A stretch of 64,000 bases of DNA from Apis mellifera (lineage: Eukaryota > Arthropoda > Insecta > Hymenoptera > Apidae). The DNA is taken from positions 12,710,586-12,774,585 of the forward strand of contig NC_037644.1 in NCBI RefSeq assembly GCF_003254395.2. The letters are read 5' to 3'. Both the position numbers and the translations under genes were made by a program. Below, one piece after another: positions 25,155 through 38,300 of the stretch (positions within the stretch are counted from its first letter, which is position 1; every line of letters starts with the position of its first letter). The notes below the pieces were generated by a model. It had not been told where the DNA came from and did no database searches. It worked only from the letters and a program-made list of their open reading frames with translations.

Positions 25155-26371
25155 TAAATGTTTTATTAAATATTATTATGTACCATGCTTTTTGGGAAGA
25201 TCTACTGTAAATTTATGTAGAACTTCGCGAGTATTTCCTTGTAGCGTACCAAACAATGCTCCATTACCATCCATGACAATAAAACCAAATTTGTTATCAT
25301 CAGCAAGTAATGCTGTAAGTGCTTCAGTATGAAACTAAAAAAAATCATATATTAAAAATCATATATCATAAATCAAAGATATATTAAAATTTTATTTCAT
25401 TCGAAAAATTTTTTATAAAATTATAAAATAATACCTTATTATCACAAAGATAAAGAGAAGTATTAATAGGCTTAAAAGGTTCAAAATCAATGTTAACTTT
25501 TTTTTCTTTTCCTTCTTCTGTTACGATCGTACCACAATATATCACCAGGCCATTTGGAGGCACTAAAATATATAATAATATATAATTAATATTATCAATA
25601 TATAATTATATATAATTGTTATGCTTTTGAAGAAAATATTTATGATAAATATTAGTGATAAGAATTCACTTGTAAATTTTTGATTCTAAATATAATAAAA
25701 TAAATTAAAAACATATCTAATATTTATATAAATTTTGCAATATAAGAAGTTATTAAAATTACCTTTAGTATATAGTTTTAGCCTATGTTGTACAGACGTA
25801 ATTGCACCCAAAACAGACAATCTATTTACACGAGATTTGATATTTGATGCTGTACCAAATTCATCTGCTAACATTTTGCTTACTCTTGATATTTGATCTT
25901 TTGGAGGGATAATTAATGAAATCATGCTAGTCCCGTTTCTGTGAAATAAGATATTTGATACATGATAAATATATATTATAAACAACGCTATATTATAAAA
26001 CAATCTGTTTGTATGAGGTTGTATTAATATTACATTAATAAAATATATATTTTTTTAATATAATAAAAAATTCAATGATAAGACAATAAAAAAATATAAC
26101 ATATTTTTCAGAATTTTAAAAATTTATAAAATTTTTTCTATAATATCACATAAAATTCAATTTCTGATTAGAAACGAAAGTTCGTTACTTCCTATTTACC
26201 ACATGCTTTTTAAAGCATATGTGCAGATAGAAAATCGAACAGCTGATAAGAAAAGGCGCGGCAATATTAATTTCGACCTACTTACCCTCTAGCCATTTCG
26301 AGACTTTTTATAAGTTTCTTGATTTTCCAGATTTCGACATTGCGGTCGGCGGAAGTCTCCTCGTTGGACAT
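20392..26371 (-). CDS. eRF1: eRF1, eukaryotic peptide chain release factor subunit 1
   Basis: eRF1 recognises all three stop codons in the ribosomal A site and, with eRF3, triggers release of the finished protein in the cytosol. Coding exons on the minus strand: 26371-26286, 25938-25763, 25562-25435, 25334-25184, 25059-24869, 24746-24617, 24471-24251, 24166-24019, then either 23616-23537 or 20474-20392. Both chains close in frame, giving 436 or 437 residues (human: 437). The stop-codon motifs NIKS (61-64) and YLCDNKF (125-131) and the catalytic GGQ (183-185) sit at exactly the family positions. The protein ends in the acidic FDLDDY/VDLDDY tail. The gene is divergent from SERAC1 and convergent with MCM10. 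Nothing suggests damage. Confidence 0.97.
23537..23616 (-). CDS. eRF1: eRF1 proximal alternative last exon
   Basis: This exon joins exon 24166-24019 in the same phase as the distal exon and completes [20 protein letters not shown] followed by DVDLDDY and TAA at 23539-23537. The acceptor reads GCATAG|GA. Minus-strand AATAAA signals lie near 23360-23380. With this exon the protein is 436 residues long. Confidence 0.85.
25109..25150. repeat. (TA)n microsatellite in eRF1 intron 4
   Basis: About 42 bases of alternating TA inside the intron between eRF1 coding exons 4 and 5. A similar (TA)n run lies at 22090-22125 in the large last intron. Confidence 0.9.
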
Positions 26372-27568
26372 AGCTGCGCGTTGTGTCGCGTGGTCGCGGC
26401 TTATGAGTTGCTACTAAATTAATCGTTTATCACCAACGGGACAAAGCCTGGAAAGGTGGTCCACGTCGACGTGAAAGCCAGATCTAGGAATTTTTCTCTG
26501 AAATGAATGATCAATCCGTTTATCGATGAATCTGCTTCAATCCAGTTTATACCGGATTATGTCAGAAAGAACGTGTTCGACAAAGAATTACTGTTCTATT
26601 CCAGAAAATGAAACTATCGTTTACCACACTTTTCACTCACTTTGAGATCAGTATGTTGATGTTTGCCACAAGTGTTACGTTTTAAAAGTGATACTTGTGA
26701 CACAGCGGGTACCACGCGAAAGTGAACCTCGGAATGCACACGTCGGCCATGCGATGGCACAGCGAAACGTCAGTACTTCGGTGGACGTACTGTACGGTAC
26801 AAAATGGGAAGCAAAAAGACTGAAGAGTTCGTGCGCGAACAGCGCCTCGAGGCCGCTTGTCGTATTCAGGCGCAGCCGCATTTGCATTGGTTGCTTGCGA
26901 TTTATTCTATACTGCTTAATGCTTCATCCGCAGTAACATAGAAATTTAATTGTAATTTTATTATTTTTTTTATTTTTATTGGAATTTTACCGTAGAATTT
27001 ATAATTAATTTGAAATAGTTATTAATTTATATGCTACAATATTTATAATAAAAACGTGTGTATATAAAAATTTTGATATAATATACATATTTAAATAGAA
27101 TTTGATATCTTCGATATATATGAATTATTAAAAATTTATTTTTTTCTGTGTGTGTGTATCAATATATCATGCTACTATAAAAATATTTTTCTTATTACTA
27201 TATCTAATATTTGTTAATATTTTTGGTTATAAATGTTTTTATCATTATTCTGTTGGTCATGAACATTAAACTTAAAACATACTATGATGTCTATTATATT
27301 TAAATATATTGATAAATAATATGACATTAATAAATTGTTTTTTTTTCTAATATTATAAGTATTCTCTAAAATATTATAATATTTCAATAATTATGTACAA
27401 ATATATAAGTGTGATCGTAAAATAATTATCTATTCTTGATTTTGATTATTTTTGGCACATGGCATATATACATATATATATATACATATATATATGTATG
27501 TATAATATTTAAATATTAAGATTATATAAATATATATATGTTCTTGATAGAATATAATTATTTTTACA
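26372..27568. other. Shared upstream region of eRF1 and SERAC1
   Basis: This 1.2-kb spacer separates two divergent ATGs. The part next to eRF1 (26372-26930) is CpG-rich and is the likely promoter. The rest is AT-rich with (AT)n runs near 27468-27500. An internal inverted motif, gtac...gtacggtac, occurs near 26772-26803. No extra gene is seen. Confidence 0.5.
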
Positions 27569-30500
27569 ATGAGATTAAAAACTTATAAGAAATATCTAGA
27601 GTATGTAAAATCAACTGGGATTTCTATTGTTATTGTTGGGTTAGTTATTATATAAGTTTACTATATTTTTATAAATTCTTCTTTTATAATGAAATAATAT
27701 TATAAATATTTTTTCATATAGTGGATGTTGGTTTTTGTATCAATTACGACAGGTATCACAAATTTTACAATCTTCTATACCTACTAATGTCTTGAGCTTG
27801 GAACAACCACATTCTCAATATATTTATGTTGATGACCCTCGGTTCAAAGGTATTTGTGAAAAATTTTATTAGATATAATGGTTTATTAATTCTATGTAAA
27901 ATAAACTTAAATGTTTTTATTATACTTTTAGATGTACTCATGTTACGAAAAGTTGAAAATTTACAATCATCTGTGCCAGTACAATCTCTTTCATTCAATC
28001 ATACTATAATGAAATGGTGGAAATCATTAACCCGTAATATAGCATATAAATTATTATACATTGCACAGCATGGCAATGTCAGAGAACGTTTGAAAGCTCT
28101 TTGTACTCTTAATTCTTTGAATCATTTAAAAAGTATTTATTTCATATAAATATTATTAGTATTTTATATAAATATTTTTTATATTTTTAATTAAAAATTA
28201 TAGGTTGGCATTATCAACATATTGCACAAATGTTGGATGCCAAAACAGCAATTTCACTTGCAAGAATGCCAAATGTTGATTCAAGATTTTTTTTAAAACC
28301 ACCATATTATCATGTTCAATATAAATTACATGTATGTATTATAGCAAATTTTTATTTTAATTATATTTGTTATATGTTTAATGAAAGATTATATTTCCAT
28401 AGGATGTAATAGAAAAAATACATCAATTACTTCTTCATTTAAGCACATTATGTGAAAATACACATCCATGTCTTATTCAATTTCTTAATAAAAATTTTAA
28501 AGATACACCTTCTGTAAGTATATATATTATAAAAAAATGTTTTAATTTCTATTGTGCAAACTATTTTGTGCGCATTTTAATTATTTACAAAGTATAAAAA
28601 CAGGATAGTCTGATACTTGATCACGATTTAACAAACTTAGGGCTGGCTGTAGCACCAGCCACAGTATGGGATCAAGAATTATTACAAAATTGTGTGCAAG
28701 CACTATATCATCATTCTTGTCTTGAACAATATAGCAAAGGTAAAGTAATAAATATATACAGCAATTTAAAATATTTATAATTAATTTTTTTTTTTCATTT
28801 AGATATTATTGATGGTGGTGGTCTTTCATTACTAATGATAATAAAGAAAATTTTTAATGATAATATTAATATGTGTATATTACTTGCAAAAATAATTTCT
28901 AATATTTCTCTTCATACAAAATATTTGCAAGATATTTTTCAAGCAGGTATATATATAAAATAAAATTTTAAAATTCTTAAAATGTATAATACATTATTCG
29001 AATTTCTATTTCAAGGTTGGATTGGCACATTGGTAGAATGGTCTCAAAGTAATAATGTAAGATTATCAGCACCAGCTAGTCGTGCATTAGCAAATTTAGA
29101 TATCGATGAAAATAAATATGTTAAATATCCAAGATGTATCTATCTTCTTCATCCTTTGCATAAAACTACAACAAATATAAATTTGGATGTTATTTTCTTA
29201 CATGGATTACTTGGTGGTGTATTTATAACATGGAGACAAAGAAATTTTGATACATCTGAAGATGGAGTTGTAGGTTTGTTATTATTTAATTTAATAAATG
29301 TGAAAAATTATACATCAATATTCTAATAATTCTAATAATTTACAAATAAATATTCTAATAAATATCAATTTAAAATTAATTTTGAAAAATAATTTATAAT
29401 ATATATTTATAGATCCATGTCTTATACAAGATGGAATCGATTTTTCAAGTTTGATAGATGATCACTCTCAAGAATTTTTGAAAGATTTAACTTATGATTT
29501 AAGAAAACGCGAATGGGATAGAATAGGACAAGATTTTGAAATAATTTTAGATGATTGTCCTCAAAATAGTTCTAGAGGAAATGGACCATTTTCCTGCAAT
29601 GGGTACAATTTTATTCTTAAAATCTATGTAAAATTTCCCTGAAAATATTTATATATTTAAAAATTTCTGATTTTAGAGATGATGCTTGTATGAAGAAAAT
29701 TTTCCATGATAAGCAACATAAAACACAATGTTGGCCTAAAGATTGGTTACCAGATGATGTACCATTTATTCGAGTTATTGGGATAAATTATGACACTAAT
29801 TTGTCAATGTGGACATCTCTATGTCCAATAGAGAGTGCAAAGTAAATAATTAATGTTATTATTTTAATTGACATTTTAATTGATAATTGATTAAAAATTT
29901 TAATTTATTATTAATTTATTTATATTATTTGTTGATTAGAGCCACTATGGCTGGAAGGAGTGAAGAATATATAAAAAAATTATTAACTGCGGGTATTGGA
30001 AAACGACCTATGATTTGGGTTTGTCATTCAATGGGTGGTTTATTAGTAAAAAAAATGCTTGTAGATGGTTGGTTTCACCATATAAAATATCTTTATAAGG
30101 AAATTTTATAAATTTATTTATCTATATAATAATATAATTGATTTTTTTACAGAATGGAAAAATGGCGATAAAAATAATGTATGTAAAAATACACGTAGTA
30201 TAGTATTTTATAGTACTCCACATCGAGGTTCTCGTGTAGCTGCATTAAAACAAGCAACACAAATGGTATTATGGCCGTCAATCGAAGTACAGGAACTTCG
30301 TGAAGGTATACTAAAACTATATAACGGTACTAATTAATAAATTTTTTAAATATATTTAAATATATAAAATTTTTTATTATGTTTAGAATCGCCACAATTA
30401 TTAAAATTGCACAATGAATTTCTTGATATGTTGAAGGAATATCCTATAGAGATTGTTAGTTTTAGCGAAACTAAACCTACCCATGTAACACCATTAAATG

Positions 30501-30876
30501 TTCCATTTCAGTTTGTTACATCCACTTCAGCAGGTATGATTTAAAAAAATCATAATTTAATATAATTTTATATATTATAAATTTTTTAACAAAAATTGTA
30601 ATATTTATTTTTATTTTTAGACCCTGGAGTAGGTGAATTTTATGAAATTGCACAAGATCATTTGTCTATATGTAAACCAGCTAGCAGGTAATAACTTAAA
30701 TTTTTTTTATTTTTGCAATTATAAAATTAAGAAATTTGAATTTTATATTTTTATTTTACAGACATTCCTTCTTATATCAAAAACTTTTGAACATTCTTAA
30801 ATGTCATGTAATTCATGAAAAAAAAACTGTTTCTCCAATTATGGAATTGCTATCATTACCGAGTAAATTATTATAA
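27569..30876 (+). CDS. SERAC1: SERAC1-like membrane-associated serine hydrolase
   Basis: SERAC1 acts at mitochondria-ER contact sites in phosphatidylglycerol remodelling and cholesterol transport in mammals; the insect role is inferred. Exons: 27569-27639, 27722-27849, 27932-28132, 28204-28331, 28403-28513, 28604-28739, 28803-28946, 29016-29273, 29413-29602, 29677-29841, 29940-30067, 30153-30305, 30387-30533, 30621-30687, 30762-30876; 713 residues (human 654). A single N-terminal hydrophobic segment (about 18-30) could anchor it. A helical-repeat-like middle leads to the alpha/beta hydrolase part with FLHGLLGG near 362, CHSMGG with the likely nucleophile S541, and STPHRGS after it. The residue two before the serine is Cys rather than the usual Gly of GxSxG. 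Introns are 63-110 bases long. A poly(A) signal lies at 31030. The exon chain is hand-built but in frame throughout. Confidence 0.93.
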
Positions 30877-32396
30877 ATTTATTATATATTTCTATATTTT
30901 TGTGTGGTTATGAACAAATGTATATTTTAATGAATATAAAAAAGTTTTTTTTATATATGTAAATTAAAAATATTTATTCCATAAAAAAACAAGCATAAAT
31001 TCATGTTCCTCTTTTTTAATTATAATAACAATAAATTTAATTTAGAATAAATATTTTTATTTTTATATTTATTTAATATAAAAATATAAAATATTTTAAA
31101 TATTCACTTAATATTATTGATTATTTTTAACTAGAATAAAAAACGAAATTTTTGTAATAGAATCAATAAATGAATGATAAAAAATTATGTATTTATTAAT
31201 AATTTTTTAAAATCTAGTAAAAACAAATATCACAAATAAATATTTATAATTATAATATTTATATTTATATTTATATTTATATATATATATATAAACTGTT
31301 TTCGAATAATAAAAATTTAAAATTTGCATATACTTACAATTGAAGATATATTTACAAAATTTTTAGTCAAAAGATTAATATACTTATACTTATAATGGAA
31401 TATCAAAGTTATTTCTTGATTGCTGATATTTATATCAGATAAAAATAAACAAAAAGAGTAAATAATGTAAGAAAAAGATAGAAATAATTTAAAAATTATA
31501 AAATTATTAAATATTATCTTCAGAATCTAAATAAAACTCATGAAGAAAAGATTGAAAATAATGAGATAGTATAAGAAATAACTTTCAGCGTCATCTTTGA
31601 ATATTTTTAAAAAGATAATTTTTTGAAAAAATATTTTTAATTCTCAAGAGATGGCGTTTACTTCTTATCTTATATCTATCTTTCTCTTATTATTTTTTTT
31701 GTGAGCTTCACTTACGATACTCTGAAGATGACGGTAATTTCACAATTTTTAAATTATCTCTATTCTCCTCTCTTAATCTTTTTATTTATATTTACTTTTA
31801 GCGCAAATGATCGAAGACAAAATAAGAAATTGCATTTTCGTTATTTTTTTTTTAAATACTACAATGATTTTTTAATCTTTAAAAAAAATATAAATAAAAA
31901 ATATTGCATCCCTACTAATGTATTTTTAAAATAATAAAATAATATTTGCAAAATAAAATGTTTATATATATTGGATTATTCAAATCGAATACTTGGTTAG
32001 AACTTGGTTAGCTTTTTTTTTTTTTTTTTTTGAATATTTTCTGAACTTTAATAGAATAATAATAGATATAATAATAAACTATATAATATCTATTATATAA
32101 TTTATTTGTGAAAGATTTATTTTATGATAAAATAATACTTGATTCATATAAAATAATATATTGTATATTATGTAAAATTGTAAAAAATTTTAAATAAAAC
32201 AATTATAAATAAAATATTACATAAAGTCTATATCGTTTTTATATTTTATTATTAATAATTTAATATTGTTAATTACTAATTTATTAAATCTGAATCTACC
32301 TAAATTAAATCTAAAATTTTGTCAAATTTATTTAAGGCATTGAATAAATTAAGTAAAAATGAAATTAATAGAAATTTTATTTTATTACAATAAACT
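30877..32396. other. SERAC1 / SEA-protein 3' spacer
   Basis: AT-rich spacer between two converging genes. AATAAA at 31030-31035 probably ends SERAC1. Minus-strand AATAAA at 32381-32386 and near 32245 would serve the SEA-domain gene. A weak inverted repeat lies at 31566-31735. There is no coding sequence. Confidence 0.55.
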
Positions 32397-35300
32397 TTAA
32401 AAATTTGTATCGTAATTAGGAAGATTATGACGTGACATATTTGTATCGATATCAGGAAGATTACGACAGGATATATTCGTATCATAATTAGGAAGATCAT
32501 GACATGATATATTTGTATCATAATCAGAATGATCATGTCTCAATATATTTGTATTATAATCAGAACGATCGTGCCTCAATATACTTGTATCATAATCAGA
32601 TCGATCAAGTCTCGATATATTTGTATTATAATCAGGACGATCATGTCTTGATAGATTTGTATCATAATCAGAACGATCATGCCTTGATAAATTTGTATCA
32701 TAATTAGAAAGATCATGACTTGATACATTTGTATCGTAATTTGGAAGATTATGATTCGATAAATTTGTAATATCATAACCACCATATTTATTGCTGGTAT
32801 GAGATCCATTGTAATAATAACCATTCCATTCCGATCTCCAACTATCATACATATTATATTTTTTATTTTCTTGAAAAGATTTTTCGACAAGTATCTTGAA
32901 AATAAAATGAATATAAATTTATTAAAAAAATATGAATAGATATATATATATATTTTTATAAATCTTACCTTATTGGAAGTCGATTCAAAAGATTTATCAT
33001 TCCAAGAAACGTCTGGATCAGTCCAAATCGTATGTACTGGTTTTGAATAATCACTAGATCTATGGGTTGACATACTTTTTGCTATTTTCTCTTCGTAAAT
33101 TGTAGATATAGATGGTTTTAATTTTGAACCATTGTGACGATTTATTAACTGAAAATTATATAATTATATCGTAATAAATATTAATTCTATATCAATATTT
33201 TCAATGTATGTTTTTGTAATTTTATACTTACAACAGAAACGCCAAATATAATGATAAAGAGTAATCCACCGACACCAATTACAATTACAGCAATTGCCCA
33301 TTGTGGAAATAGTCTATCGTCTTTTTCAATATATTGAGGAGGAGTTGCTTTGGGTATCACTAAAAAAGAATTATTTTTAAAATAAATATGAAGATTTTCA
33401 ATTTTGTTAAATATTTATTTACTAATAATATGACATACCTACAAAATCCGTATATTTTGGATCGATCGTAAATGATCCAAGTTTTATCGAATCTTTTGTT
33501 TTCGTCTCATTCCATTTATTTGTATTATACGTTCTTAAAGAATCGTGAAAAATAACTTTTAAATCTTGCGTATTAATTTTCTGTTGCATATTGGCCAATT
33601 CAACAAAATAATCTACTAAAATACTGCCCTCGCTAAAAAGAGAGAGAGATTTTCATAAATTTATCAATTAAATAAATAGTAATTTTTGTGATAATTTTAA
33701 AAACTATATTGTTTTTATTACCTGAATGAATCAATTCTTATTTTTTTATACCATTTTGCCAGAACAGCAGATTTTGAGAATACAAAGTTCATCTAAAATT
33801 AAAAATTAAATACATAAGCATATAAAATAAACATTTTCTAATTTAATAATAAATTCATATGAATACCTCTCGTTCAATTTCATTGGCAAGATTCTGCCAT
33901 TCTTGAGTATTTCGATCAAGCAGTTCCGGTACCCAACTTGCATTACCAATTATTCTTATAGTTCCAGCGACTTCACAATCTTGTTCGCAAATTCCTGGTG
34001 TAGTAGGTCTTGGTGTCGTTGTTGTAGTTGTGGTCGTTGAAGTGGTTGACAATACTTTGGTTATTGGAACAACTAATTCAGAAACACTCATCGTGGCTCG
34101 AGCCAAAAGTTCTTCTATCGAGATTGGCGTGGTAGTTGATGGAGTAGGCCATTTAAATTCTGTGGTAGGTCTGAAATATTTTAAACAAAAATTTCATACC
34201 AAGTTGGCTTAATTTCAGCCTTAATTTCATCAAGTTTATATGTTCAATGTTCAAATTTAAATCTTCATATCTAGATAACACAAAATAAAATATTTACCTG
34301 GTAGGCCAACCAGTTCGTATTTTCGGCGTGACAAGTATATCCATTCGTGGTTTCGGTGATGTGGTAATTTTATGAATTGGTTTTCCTGTTCTGCTAAGAG
34401 AACTAGGAAAGACAAATTTAGACTTTATCGTAGTTGAAGTAGATTCTGTTGTCGTAGTGATATTAAATTTGTTTGCATTCTCGGTGTGAACATCTTTCGT
34501 TTCTACAGAGAAATTCTTAATTTTCTGTTCATAATCACGCGGCACGAAAGAAGAAATATCAAACTTGGATTTAGCGAATAAATCCTGAATTTTTATATCG
34601 ACTATTGATTTCTCCACGGAAACGTCTAAATTCTTCGCTGTTGTTGTGATCACTTTGTTTTTCGAGTTTCCTTCATTTTTCTTCTTCTCATAATCCGCCG
34701 GCAATAACGACGATATATCAACTTTAGATTTCGCAAGAATATCGCTTAATAGAGAACTTTCCGTAACATCCTCTTTCTTTAATTCGTATCCAGCTGGCAA
34801 GAAGGAGCGAATATCTTGTACGATCACGTTAGTTTTAGGTTTCTTCGTACTAGTTGACGTGATCTGAGTTGTGGTTCGCTCTGTCGTGCTCTTCGTAGGC
34901 CATCTAAAACACATCAATATATCTTTCTTACATACACAATCTTAAAAGCATTGAGATAACATAAAATTTTAAAACACCAACCTAAATCCAGTCTTCGGAG
35001 GAATCGACATCGAACTCCTTGTAACATAATCACGAGGCAACAGTCCTTCCAGGCTATCGAGCGTCGTCTCGATCTTCGACTTGGGCGTGACATGATCGAT
35101 CCTTTTATCGTTATATCGACGAGGCACAAACTTGTTGATGACCGGTGTCTTAGCGGTTGTGGTATACCTCCTACGAGTATTTCGATCACGTTCGTTCAGA
35201 ACATCCAATTGAAGCGTGTTGCCTGCAGTTCTGAAGCCACCAGCGAGAAAACCATTCGACAACTCGGACTGTACCCTGTCCAATTTGTCGCTAACGCTTT

Positions 35301-38300
35301 CCGTGGACTCTGGAGGCGGAGACGTTTTCTTCTCGTTGTTATGACTGTTGCCGATCGGCTCGACACGATCTATCACGGGGAACGGTAAGAATCGGGCACC
35401 GGATATGCTGCGGCTCGTTTGCACGGAAGCCAATATTCTCGAGGTATCCTCGGTCGTGATCGTCGTCACGGGTTGCTCGGTGGTGGCTCCAAGCGTGGAC
35501 GTGGACGAAGGTGGCGCTGCGACTTGTTCAGTGGTGGTCGGCGCAGCTGTCGTTGGGATGGATATCGTGCCGTTGACCACGCTCTTCGTCGTCACCACCG
35601 ACACGACAGCTCCACCGATCAAAATGGAACTGTCGACGGAGGTGGAGTTTATTTTCGCGATCGGTGGCCCGAGAAAAGCGTACATTTTGTGACTGCCCTC
35701 CATCGAGGAACCGTCCTCGTTGTTCGTCATCGAAATCGGCGTGTCCAAATCCTTCTCGTCGAAAAGATCCGAAGACGAGGAGTCGTTTACACTCGCCACG
35801 TGACGGCTATCATCTAAATTTCCCTCTTCCGTCTCCGACGAATCGTATTCGTTATTTTTCCTCGTTTCCTCTTCTTTCTCCAATTCCTCCGTCTCCTTTT
35901 CCTCTTCCTCCGCGTCTGGATAGTCGAGGGTGTCAGCGTTCGCTGCAAAATTTTGAGAATCTTAATCTTTTAAGGATTAGAGCATTTTATACATTTTATA
36001 TTTGTCGCGTTTCCTTCTGTCTAAGCACAGTGATGGAACGAGTTTACGTAACGCAAAAAGCGTTTACAAAGATCGTAATTATTTCATATTGTTATATCAC
36101 GAAGAAAAAAAGACAAATTTAAAACGTAACCGCGTCACGACAGGAAGTAATCGATTTTGTATGATCTTTTAATTCCTATCTTTATGAAAAGATAGGAAAA
36201 TTGATCAATCGTTTGGAATTTCGTTTGATTCTATACTTCGAAATTATTCTAACTCATAGAATCTTTTGAACAATTTGAACAATTTTCGAATTGCATATTA
36301 CCTATGGCCTCGTATCGTGATTTATTGGTATTTCCATAATCGTCGTAATAATAATACGCGTCATATTGACTCGTCGAGGGATCTTCCACGTAATCCTCGT
36401 CTCTGGACGAAGTGTCTTCCGAAGTGTGGGAAGATAAATCCTGGGATGATTTTTCGCCGTGTTTCACCGGTGTTTGATCGGTGATCTTGGAGAGTTTCGA
36501 ACTCTTCTCGTCCTGCACTTTTGATTCGGTTTCAACCTCGTATTCTTCGTCCTCGTACACTTCTTCGTCCGTTTCCTCTTCGCGCTCGTTCATCTTCCCG
36601 TTTGTTTTCGACGTCTCCATGACGTTATTCTCGTCCAACGAGCGTAACAACGCCTCCCCCGGATTGTTAACGGGAGGGGATGCATTTTTATCCTGCTGTT
36701 CGTACACGGAATTCGTCGGTATCAGATGCGATAATTGGTCCACCCAAGTCTCGCCTGATCCTCGAGTGGAAATTCGTTGATTCTCTGTAACGATAATATT
36801 TCATGAAAATGATTTAAAAATCTAAAAAATTAAGTGTTAAAATTTTGTACAAAGTTCATTGATTTTTTTGGGGGAAAAAATGTATGGATCATAAAGTAAA
36901 CAAATGGAATTGTATAAAAATCAGAGCATCGAAAATAGAAAATGGGTGTGCTCGATTCGCACAATCATGTATAAATCATAGTTGCTCTTTCACGGGACTT
37001 AACCAGCATGTTCCGTGAGAAACTGTTCCGAGTCTTTCCGAAAGAAAGCGAAGACACTTTCCATCATTGTTCCTTAGTGTTTTGTAATGCCTTTTGCATC
37101 TAAGAGACGGTCTATTTTTCTTGACTTTTCGCGGAAAAACTTGACAAATTTCCTGTCACACCGTATAATTAAGCGATCATTTTCATGTTAGAGTTCTCAA
37201 ATGCGTAAGATATTACGTGTATATCATTACAATACGATGTTGTTCTATTAGATATAGTATTCAGGTTTTTTTTCCAATTTTCGATTAGAAAAAATCTGAT
37301 CCACTTTTTACGTTCAAGATGATCTTCTCTTCTTTAGTTATATCGATGTTCTCCTTTTCCTTAGCTTTCGATTAGAAAAAGTATGTTCTACTTTCGCATT
37401 GTTTTATATTTAAACTTTCTTCTATCGAATTAAAAGCGATTAAGCAAAATCTTTAAATTAACACTAACTTACTTCAATTCCTGAAGGCGTGTAAGGAAAC
37501 AATTTTTGCAACAACAATTTTAAAAAAGGGATCAAATTTCTAAATCGTAAGAAACAGAATGTATTACGTATCCAGCAAACTTTTTACAAACTTCCTATAA
37601 AAAGATTCTTTACTCCAGTTTCTCTTCTTCGTAATATTACTAAGTTCCGCTATCTCGAACATCTATAATAAGTATAATATTATTTCTTTTTTCGAACAAA
37701 ATGTTTACGAATTGATTTATGATTATTTTCTTAAAAAAAAGAAAATTTAAGAAAATTAGAAATTACAAATCTATTTTATGCACTGAACATTTTTTGTTCA
37801 ACTCAACAAACGATACATCTTCTTAAATCTTTCCTTAGCACTCTGCTGTTCGTGCTATAAAATATATTATGGCTGTACGAAGCGCGCATAAATTTTGGCT
37901 TGCGATAGTCTTATTCAGCAGAATATTATATTTCCTAGGAAGAATGAGTGAATTATTCCGACTGGCAACACCGCGGGATATTCTTGAAAAGGGTTGTATC
38001 AGTGGCAAATGTGTCGTAACTGGAATAGTTCCGTGGGTGTGTCCGCGATGGAATCGACAAAGCTCCAGACCTTCGAAATCCGAGAGCGAATATAAATTAA
38101 GGCGTGGTTACGCTATTTGAATACGTTAATTGTGTGCTGGCTTTCTTGCGATTCCTTTCTTGGCATACGGTTTGATTTTTCATTGCTTAGACGCACACGT
38201 CGCGTCATTTTAATTGTAGATTACTAAAGTTCACTTGCACTTTAGATTCCGCCTCTTAATTACCATAGTTCGAGATATACATATATCTATAGAAAAGAAA

